The notes beneath the pieces were generated by a model, which worked only from the letters and a program-made list of their open reading frames with translations, did no database searches and was not told the DNA's origin. Shown here piece after piece: positions 57,201-62,000 of a DNA stretch of 62,000 nucleotides. The position numbers and the translations under genes are program-made. Positions within the stretch are counted from its first letter, which is position 1, and every line of letters begins with the position of its first letter. The stretch lies in NCBI GenBank assembly GCA_002633005.1, contig NMRA01000272.1, forward strand, positions 375,817-437,816. Reading direction: 5' to 3'. This DNA comes from Phoronis australis (lineage: Eukaryota > Phoronida > Phoronidae).

Positions 57201-59164
57201 TAATAGTCATTGGGTCCCGCATTTTGAGAAATAATCTGGGTAGAGTTCAGTAACTGTCTCGAGACTAGCAAAATCTTGCCAAAATCACGTGTTCTCATTT
57301 AAAATACACTGCAATATCTCACATAATCTCGCGAAGTCTTTTTTATTTTTAGCAAGGTCCAACCGTAAGCCCCAGCGTGACTGAACTCTACCGTGGTTGC
57401 TGTTATTCAGTGGAGAAAACAGGTTCGACAAAGTGCGGGGCCCATGAAAATCACTCATTACCCTCGGTGGCACCTCCTTTTCACTAGCTGGCTGTCGGTC
57501 CCGATTTCGAGACGAATCAGTGGCGAAATACGCATTGATAAAGAAATTTGAATCACGTCAGTTGATTCTGTAATTTATTACCGATGGACCAAATGAGATT
57601 TTCCAAAGTGATAAGAAAAGTTGTACAAAACCGCCATATTGTTGCATAACCTCACATGCAGGTCTGAAGCCTGCTCGTGAAAACCAGGCGTGCGTTCAGT
57701 AGACGCTAGGACCTAGCTAAAACCTAGTCTAAGTCACGTGTTCGTATTTAAAATACACGGCAATATCTCACGTAATCTCACGAAGTCTTGCTTTTTAGCG
57801 AGGTCCTAGCGTTACTGAACTGGAGGCAGCATGAGGTCTAACAGTCCTTACGCAAAATTAATAGTCCCGCTGTACAGTCACAGTTAGCACCATAACGACA
57901 AGGGAAGTGGGACAGAAAGCCACCTGACTTCTCATCTTGCAAACGGCCTATTAATGGCTTGAATGAAACTCAAATTAACAATGTGTTTTGTAGGGTGTCC
58001 CAAAATATGCACGGTTTAAATACGAGTACCAGGATTGTGGTGTTTTTCTAACTTCAGGAATCTCAAAGTTTGTTTCTCAGCATGAAGAACTTGCCACGGT
58101 GGGCTCTTGTTGTAGACAACAGTGTCCAGTTGCATGAAACAGTCCCAAATAGGGACTCATCTAAGGTCCTAAGTCTTTTTGAGTATTTTTGTCGTTATGG
58201 ACTCACAGATGCAATATTTTTCTATCATTTCATCTTTATTATGAGGTCCTCTTTGATTAGTGACATTTTCTAATAATATACTTAAAACTGAAGCCAGAGT
58301 TCATTGAAAATAAATAGGGACTCAGTCCTTAAGTTGGGGTGTTGCAGGCAGACCCCTAATTATTTTCGATAATATTGACAATTGGACGTAGAGTTCACTC
58401 TCGATCTGTATCAAAGTCAAAAGATGACTTAGTAATAAAACTAAAACAATACAAGAAAGGGCAATCTATGTTTTCACAAGTCCAAAAATGCGCAGTAAAT
58501 TTAGAGAAAGTAGTTGAGTCCCTATTTGGTACTGTTCTATGCAACCGGGCACTGGTGTCAAATTTGTCTGTGCCATCTAATTCCTACTGGTCTGAGTGGT
58601 GCTTAACTAGCACTGCACCATAGAAAACTTGCAGATGTCCGGGAGTTTGGCGTCAAAGTGATATAGGTATACTTTTATAATTTTTTATATACTCCATGTC
58701 GTTTAACGGCGAAGTGCTTATTATTTTGCAAGGTATACGCTTGGACCGCAGTGTTTGTTTTGCCTCTAAATTCAGCACTAAACCCTGTACTATACACCCT
58801 GTCGACGTCACATTTCATGAGGACTTTGGCCGAGAGATTTCAAGAGATGAAAGTTCAGACTGGAGACACAAGAAGTACCTCTGCCGAAGGCATGTTGCAG
58901 AGTAATCTCTCAAGTCTTGTTCATTTATTATTTCCTTTTAACTCAGCATCCGGTCATTCAATACGAAACAATCGTCAATTTTCGTACAGCGTCAGAGTGT
59001 GCATTTACGGATCAAATATCTGGGTAACAGGTCACTACTCCCAAGGACCACTTCACCGAATGACTTGTTTCCGTCGTTTCTGCTGTCTTTGCAGCAAACG
59101 ACTCTTGTATCGTATCTTTGAAGTTCGCTTGACCAAAAGAAAATGTATCATATTAATGTCATAA
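36208..59164 (+). CDS. GRL101/relaxin-receptor-like GPCR with 15 LDLa modules and LRRs
   Basis: Twenty-five exons join with consistent phases: 36208-36286, 36829-36951, 38043-38177, 39330-(gap at 39439), 40761-40895, 42027-42143, 43417-43533, 43950-44054, 44545-44661, 44952-45095, 45656-45775, 46555-46662, 46873-46992, 47404-47526, 48531-48659, 48856-48975, 49869-49986, 50261-50332, 53069-53140, 53407-53481, 53852-53923, 55141-55212, 55600-55801, 56238-56897 and 58733-59164. If the gapped exon is 117 bases like its duplicate, the frame closes exactly at 1227 residues. Order: signal peptide (ends HLSSG), LDLa x15 (phase 1-1 exons), LRRNT, five 24-25-residue LRRs (phase 2-2 exons), relaxin-receptor hinge (DEYRFCC), 7TM, tail. 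This is the layout of Lymnaea GRL101, a relative of relaxin receptors RXFP1/2. Expected role: plasma-membrane receptor for a peptide or lipoprotein-like ligand. TM3 has FRL in place of D/ERY; NPVLY is intact in TM7. The last 70 or so residues have no recognised homology and may be altered by splicing. Confidence 0.92.
36829..48975 (+). CDS. LDLa-repeat ectodomain of the GRL101-like receptor (exons 2-16)
   Basis: Each exon encodes one LDL-receptor class A module of about 35-48 residues with the pattern C..F.C...C....CDG..DC..gsDE..C, and every intron is phase 1. Good calcium sites (CDG..DC..GSDE) are seen in the exons at 43417 ([13 protein letters not shown]), 46555 and 46873. The exon at 38043 has an inserted loop ([10 protein letters not shown]). 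Weak modules: 40761 (CN in place of CD), 43950 (lacks Cys1 and Cys3), 47404 (SDE replaced by SHL) and 48531 (three cysteines left). In relaxin receptors the single LDLa module is needed for signalling, while LDLa arrays in other proteins bind ligands. The role of the array here is inferred. Confidence 0.9.
37018..37164. mobile_element. hAT-like MITE, CAGGGGCGGAT ends
   Basis: A 147-base unit starts CAGGGGCGGATCCAGGATTT and ends AAAATCCTCCACTG; the ends pair as CAGGGGCGGAT and CAGTGGAGGAT. CAGNGG ends are typical of hAT transposons. ATTTC occurs directly on both sides, and a longer TGATTTCC match overlaps the ends, so the exact target-site duplication is ambiguous. The element lies in intron 2 of the GRL101-like gene. 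A copy cut by the assembly gap ends at 39928 because it was carried along in the tandem duplication. Confidence 0.7.
37058..42143 (+). repeat. Tandem duplication of a two-LDLa-exon segment (~2.7 kb)
   Basis: 37058-39438 and 39821-42143 are near-identical along their length, including the intron MITE, both LDLa exons and the flanking intron sequence. The offset drifts from 2763 to 2697 bases because of small indels. The exons 38043 and 39330 are therefore duplicated as 40761 and 42027. The left edge of copy 2 and the right edge of copy 1 are hidden in the N gap. The low divergence indicates a recent event; the differences in substitutions and indels argue against a pure assembly artefact, although two haplotypes are possible. 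Confidence 0.9.
39439..39820. other. Assembly gap (382 N) inside an LDLa exon
   Basis: The gap starts inside the LDLa exon that begins at 39330, after NSDEK (the last codon is completed from the duplicate). The matching exon at 42027-42143 shows what is missing: the end of the module (KDC), the donor and the start of the intron. Open frames spanning the Ns are meaningless. Confidence 0.98.
44160..44410. repeat. Degenerate (ACTGAT)n/(ACTGCT)n repeat
   Basis: About 240 bases of imperfect six-base units ACTGAT, ACTGCT and TGCTGC fill the intron before the LDLa exon at 44545. The units are scrambled, so the array is old. Confidence 0.85.
45161..45440. repeat. Degenerate GAT/GAC trinucleotide repeat
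   Basis: GATGATGAAGACGAT-type sequence fills the start of the intron after the LDLa exon at 44952. The Met/Asp-rich frame on one strand and the His/Ser-rich and Ile-rich frames on the other come from the repeat and are not genes. Confidence 0.9.
48212..48517. mobile_element. Fold-back element with long inverted arms
   Basis: The ends are CACTCTGGG and CCCAGAGTG. Near-perfect inner arms of about 52 bases lie at 48281-48332 and 48412-48463 (left arm contains AAACTGATTTAAAACGAACA, right arm TGTTCGTTTTAAATCAGTTT). The loop is about 80 bases. The total is about 306 bases with no coding capacity. The element sits 13 bases before the start of the eroded LDLa exon at 48531. Confidence 0.8.
48531..48659 (+). 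CDS. Eroded LDLa exon of the GRL101-like gene
   Basis: 129 bases, 43 codons, no stop. Phase 1 at both ends, with a good donor (CCCGG|GTAAGT) and a weak acceptor (ACGGCAG). It encodes [20 protein letters not shown] followed by [13 protein letters not shown] and LRLIGFPG. Aligned to the previous exon ([10 protein letters not shown]...[12 protein letters not shown]), it keeps Cys1, Cys2 and Cys5 but lacks Cys3, Cys4 and Cys6 and all calcium ligands. Skipping it keeps the frame, since the neighbouring exons are also phase 1. It may be a live but structurally changed module, or an exon on its way out that is often skipped. Confidence 0.6.
49869..55212 (+). CDS. Leucine-rich-repeat domain of the GRL101-like receptor (exons 17-22)
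   Basis: The exon at 49869 encodes an LRR N-terminal cap ([19 protein letters not shown], then ALQDVPYL). Five phase 2-2 exons follow, 72 bases each except 53407 (75): [62 protein letters not shown] and [15 protein letters not shown]. One repeat per exon with identical phase is the arrangement seen in LGR and RXFP genes. In relaxin receptors this domain makes the high-affinity hormone contact. Confidence 0.92.
50435..50590. mobile_element. Two adjacent copies of the tiny GC-rich TIR element
   Basis: One degraded copy (50435-50515, starting ACGGGCGGGGCAGCACTG, ending GTGCACCGCC) is followed directly by a good copy (50522-50590, CATGGGCGGCGCAGCACTG to GGTGCGCCGCCCATG). They match the copy at 1101-1175. 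They lie in the intron after the first LRR exon of the GRL101-like gene. Confidence 0.7.
51440..51640. repeat. Old interspersed repeat (second copy)
   Basis: Diverged match to 5060-5280 in the same orientation; it shares ACAAAACTATA, AACAACGG and ATAAACGT-like blocks. Class unknown. Confidence 0.45.
52414..52537. repeat. Two tandem copies of a 61-bp unit
   Basis: Two consecutive, seemingly identical 61-base units begin CAGAATGGTCTTCAGG and end CTGTACGACACC. They are in the long intron between the first and second LRR exons. The identity implies a recent duplication. Confidence 0.9.
52602..52661. repeat. Two tandem copies of a 30-bp unit
   Basis: ATGTGCTATATATACTGCCG plus CTAATTTTTG is followed by ATGTGCCATGTATACTGCCG plus CTAATTTTTG. 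Confidence 0.85.
52717..52966. repeat. Exact array of five 50-bp units
   Basis: Five 50-base units (start TGTGTGACTGTTTAGTTGAA, end CCAGTCACTGTGATGGT) fill exactly 250 bases. The first three carry ATAAAGGGATTT and the last two ATGTGACGGGATTC or ATGTAACGGGATTC. CAGTCAC at the end of one unit can pair with GTGACTG at the start of the next, so single strands could form a row of hairpins. Confidence 0.92.
54960..55075. repeat. Degenerate GAC/GAT/GAG trinucleotide repeat
   Basis: A scrambled GAC/GAT/GAG-rich stretch, 65 bases before the LRR exon at 55141. It would read as a poly-acidic frame, but it lies outside the exon and is not bounded by splice sites. Confidence 0.85.
55600..59164 (+). CDS. 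Hinge and seven-transmembrane domain (exons 23-25)
   Basis: The exon at 55600-55801 encodes the Cys-rich hinge ([19 protein letters not shown]) and TM1 ([20 protein letters not shown]). The exon at 56238-56897 encodes TM2 ([13 protein letters not shown]) through TM6 ([13 protein letters not shown]). The exon at 58733 encodes TM7 ([17 protein letters not shown]), helix 8 and the tail. The wording matches RXFP1 closely (SSE.SV...T, PFxR, LP.NSALNP.LYTL). TM3 ends [12 protein letters not shown], so the usual acidic-Arg-aromatic motif is Phe-Arg-Leu. The intron between TM6 and TM7 is 1.8 kb and contains three transposon insertions. Confidence 0.93.
57241..57390. mobile_element. TIR element, GTTCAGTAACG family (copy 1)
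   Basis: The ends are an exact inverse, TAGAGTTCAGT and ACTGAACTCTA. The core CACGTGTTCTCATTTAAAAT and CAATATCTCACATAATCTC matches copy 2 at 57694-57820. About 150 bases, in the TM6-TM7 intron of the GRL101-like gene. No coding capacity. Confidence 0.75.
57694..57820. mobile_element. TIR element, GTTCAGTAACG family (copy 2)
   Basis: About 28-base inverted ends: GTTCAGTAGACGCTAGGACC at the left and the reverse complement of GTTCAGTAACGCTAGGACCT at the right, both continuing to GCTAAAA. The core is CACGTGTTCGTATTTAAAAT and CAATATCTCACGTAATCTC. The total is 127 bases, a typical MITE size. Confidence 0.8.
58120..58554. mobile_element. TIR element, GTTGCATGAAAC family (copy 2)
   Basis: The ends CAGTGTCCAGTTGCATGAAA and the reverse complement CAGTGCCCGGTTGCATAGAA are inverted and continue into CAGTCCCAAATAGGGACT or CAGTACCAAATAGGGACT. 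The interior matches 32072-32487 in order. The left end lies only about 115 bases after TE-free intron sequence, and the element ends 178 bases before the TM7 exon. Confidence 0.8.
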
Positions 59165-59794
59165 AAAGAAACGAATGCGTTCATGTTAAGAGGAGGCGTG
59201 GGTTTCTTGGCATAGTGTTTTTTCGAAGCAGTGGGCCTTCGGAGTAATGGGCCTTCGGAGCAGTGTGCCTTCGGAGTAGTGGACCTTCGGAGTAGTTGGC
59301 TGTAACCAAATATCTGTTTAGAGACACAGTTATTTGGGGACACAATGCTAGAGCATGCACGGTTACTAATGGAATCAAAGGTTGAATATTTCTCCAATAT
59401 GTCCCATAAGTATCCCTAGTCTCATATTCTGCCGTGCACACACCCAACAAAAATATGAGGATATTCTTTGTAACAACTGTCTCCAAATCACAATTTCTTC
59501 ATTTTGCACGAAAAAAGTGACCACACACGCACTGTTGTGACCTCATGAGGCCCACGAGAACGATGAATACACGGCGCTGTCGTTTCTTTCAAAGTAAACA
59601 AAATACGACGTTACCTTATCGTTAGTCAAATCATTGCGAAGCTTGCCTTGATTGTGTAAAATCGTCTACTTATCAATTGGAAAAACGTTCACTGAGTGAC
59701 TTCTGCACGCAAACCATATGAAGATATATGCAATCTGCTGCTAATATATACTTCGTATTGAATGACACTGTTTGGCTCGACTTGTTTGACCATT
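59165..59794. other. Downstream of the GRL101-like gene, no gene recognised
   Basis: It probably holds the 3' UTR of the receptor gene. It contains a 16-base tandem repeat at 59227-59299, and the minus-strand frames across this with repeated EGPLLRR-like wording are artefacts. No canonical AATAAA is seen before the inverted-repeat element. Confidence 0.5.
59227..59299. repeat. Four and a half 16-bp tandem units
   Basis: AGCAGTGGGCCTTCGG, AGTAATGGGCCTTCGG, AGCAGTGTGCCTTCGG and AGTAGTGGACCTTCGG, followed by a partial fifth unit. It lies just after the receptor stop codon, probably inside the 3' UTR. Confidence 0.92.
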
Positions 59795-61040
59795 TTTAAT
59801 TAAGGTGTTCCATCGAAATTGAAACCTCGGTGTAAAGCAGATATCCCGGAGTCGAAAACAGACCCCCACACCTTCATAACAGCTAACCAGCCCTTAAAAC
59901 AGGAAACAGGAAACCCGGGGATTGAACAGGACACCCGGGAACCGAAACACCACTCTCGCACTTTCTGTTTATTTGAAGAAAATAGTACCTTTAATGTGCT
60001 TTGTATTCACAAGACACGTACCAGTTTCACATTTTGATGGAAAAATAAATCTTCCTAGTTTTTGTGATATGTTGTTGTACTATATAAGAATTTTAAATAA
60101 TTTATGACTGATTGGGGTTCTACCGTTATTCTGCTGCTTAAGTTGTGGTGCGATCTTTTGCGTCGGCTTTCGGCGCCTTGAAATAATGCGTCACCTACTG
60201 GCCAATTTTTCCAATTCTTCAATCAATTGTTCTTCTTCCACGAAGTTGCGTACATGTCACAGCTGGTTTCATTTCGTTACAACTTTTTTGCATTTTAATA
60301 CTATCAAACAGAATTTCAGAACAAATTTTGCTGCAGTGATCCGCCAAAAAGAGTGTGAATGCGTTGAGTTCAGAAATTCCAATTCCAAATTCCGTGTTAA
60401 TGATCGATGAGGAGTTGAAGTACACTTTTTGAGGGTAAGAACGGTCCATTTCAAAACCCAGACATTGGTTGTGCCGGAAACAATGTACTCCTGACAAGTA
60501 ACTATAGACGAACTTTAAGTATGCGACCAATTGTAAAGATATTTATAGGAAATAATCAACAATAGCACTCAAAAGTCGAAATAATACTTTTGTCTTTCAT
60601 TTTTTAAAATATTTTTGGAGAAACTACTGAATAACCTGAAATTAGCTAAATATTCACCGAGATACCAACGTGTTGAGAGAATAGATTATGGTGAAATTCG
60701 CCGCAGATAAGTTGCGCGAGTTTTACCGATAAAAATCAAACACCCTAGTCAATATAATTTGAGTTACATTTTCTTGTTGATAATTTTTAACAAAGAATTG
60801 CAGGAAATAATGGAAAGTACTTAAAGATGCTTAAACTCAAAGTTTGAGGCACTGACATTGTCTCAGAAAATTTGAAAAGTTGTCCGGGTTTCCTGTCCGC
60901 CCCGGGGTTCCTGTTTTAAAGGTCGGGATTCGTGTTTTTCGGGCCGGTTAGCTGTTTTGAAGGTACGAGGGTCTGTTTTCGACTCTAGGATATCTGTTTT
61001 ACTCCGGGACTCCAATTTTGATGGAACAACTTGTTAATTA
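59795..61040. mobile_element. Large inverted-repeat element (~1.25 kb, ~150-bp arms)
   Basis: The left arm, about 59795-59950, is inverted at 60881-61040. Shared blocks, read from the outer ends, are GTTCCATC, CAGATATCC, GAGTCGAAAACAGACCC, ACCTTCA, AACAGCTAACC, AAACAGGAA and AAACCCGG. Within each arm, AACAGG-like and CCCGG-like short units recur. The interior of about 930 bases has no transposase-like frame; part of it (60115-60345) also occurs at 6725-6995. It reads as a non-autonomous DNA transposon with long TIRs. Confidence 0.72.
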
Positions 61041-61116
61041 TGGAATTCAAAGAAATTCGAGTACATGAACTCCAACAACCGAATCACGAGTATCCGTGTT
61101 TAACACAATAACCATA

Positions 61117-61595
61117 ATGAAAAATGTTTCGACTTTTCGTATCGTTGACTCATTTGGCATTGAAATAAATAATGTTTCATTAACTGTTCCTAATGTGCCG
61201 CGTACTAACATCGGTACGTTAGATGTACATTATGACTTGAAAGGTTTTACGTCAGTAAACGAAATATTTTCCATTCTTTGTATATTACAGGACAGCTTTT
61301 CTGTAAAGTCACGTCAGTTACGACGTGATATGGAAGTTGGCTTAGAGGACAAGGTTTATGTGTTTTCATTCAGTGGTTCTCATTCTTTCTAACATTTTAT
61401 CTATATTTAGAGGATCGCGAGTATGTCCGTGTTAGAAGACTTATTTCGTCTGAGAGCAGGACCCCGACGCCTATGCGCATGCGTAGTCTCAGTGAGCCAC
61501 CGCCACTCAGATCAAGAAACGACTTCAGTCAAAAGGGAAAGCGTTGCAGGTTGGCACAGGCATACAAGCAGATCAAACAACCTACTACAGACTAA
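61117..61595 (+). CDS. Possible small two-exon gene, unknown
   Basis: Exon 61117-61213 (ATG; MKNVSTFRIVDSFGIEINNV...VPRTNI) ends with the donor ATCG|GTACGT in phase 1. The acceptor TATATTTAG at 61410 opens a phase-1 exon that reads DREYVRVRRLISSESRTPTP, then MRMRSLSEPPPLRSRNDFS and KRCRLAQAYKQIKQ, and stops at 61595. The Ser/Pro/Arg-rich second exon looks more protein-like than the other frames here. The first exon could also simply read on to 61392 without splicing. I recognise no family. It directly follows a transposable element, so it could be a chance frame or part of a gene that continues to the right. Confidence 0.25.
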
Positions 61596-61673
61596 AGGAT
61601 ATAACAGTACAACGCTGATCTCGTATTTTTCAACTGTACCGAGTCGAATTTCATACGAGGCTACTATACCAAA

Positions 61674-61702
61674 CTAGGAACCAATCTCATATTGGTTCCT
61701 AG
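61674..61702. other. Perfect 12-bp stem, 5-nt loop palindrome
   Basis: CTAGGAACCAAT, CTCAT, ATTGGTTCCTAG: a perfect inverted repeat with a five-base loop. It could be a remnant of an element end or a structured RNA stem. There is no further context to decide. Confidence 0.6.
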
Positions 61703-62000
61703 TGGCAAGGGACACCTAAGATTAGTGTAAGCGGGGACACACCAAGTCCTCATATGTGAAGGACCGGAAGATCTTCATCAAGAAGAAGAAGATTGATTTT
61801 TATCAAGAGATGAAGAGAATAGAACAGTTTAATGATTTTGTGGAAGGACTTTGAAAGAGTCAACGCCGGACGCCAACGCTTCAACGGGTTTTGAACTGTG
61901 AGTAAACAGACTCCTAATGCAATAATGCCATTGTGCATACGTTGGCGGCTTGTGGTTATTTAAATTAAATTAGTCGTCGTGAGATTCTGGCGAATTGGTT

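Noticed and set aside
59053-59486. Minus-strand frames with EGPLLRR-type repeats
   Set aside because: They are the 16-base tandem repeat at 59227-59299 read in different frames.

Overview
This window is nuclear DNA from an invertebrate animal. The genes carry many GT-AG introns, the introns and spacers are AT-rich and full of non-autonomous transposons and minisatellites, and the proteins belong to animal-specific families: a TNF-receptor-like protein, rhodopsin-class GPCRs and an LDLa/LRR/7TM receptor of the GRL101/relaxin-receptor type. GRL101-type receptors are known from molluscs, echinoderms, cnidarians and other marine invertebrates. I cannot place the species more finely. Two long N gaps (15806-15920 and 39439-39820) and several single Ns show that this is draft assembly. 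Layout. (1) 1384-5787, minus strand: a three-exon type I membrane protein with a signal peptide and one BCMA/TACI-like cysteine-rich domain. (2) 5788-10088: no gene; a TIR element at 7277-7670 and a CA repeat. (3) 10089-11150, minus: an intronless rhodopsin-class GPCR with altered signature motifs. (4) 14785-31206, plus: the WD40 ribosome-biogenesis protein TBL3 (yeast Utp13), with 21 recognised exons and only the first coding exon not found. (5) 31207-36207: no gene; a TIR element and a Penelope-like retroelement remnant. (6) 36208-59164, plus: a 25-exon receptor with a signal peptide, 15 LDLa modules (one in a gap-truncated exon, one badly eroded), an LRR domain and seven transmembrane helices. 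(7) 59165-62000: a ~1.25 kb inverted-repeat element and a weak candidate for a small two-exon gene. The four main genes do not form a pathway. Three encode cell-surface receptors and one a nucleolar housekeeping protein, which is ordinary animal gene order. The most interesting part is the GRL101-like gene, which shows exon-level domain evolution in progress: a recent tandem duplication of two LDLa exons, after which one copy lost a calcium ligand; one LDLa module that has lost both partners of a single disulfide; and one LDLa exon, beside a fold-back element, that keeps splice sites and frame but has lost half its cysteines. At least six families of small TIR or fold-back elements are visible, several present twice within the window, and none has a recognisable transposase.
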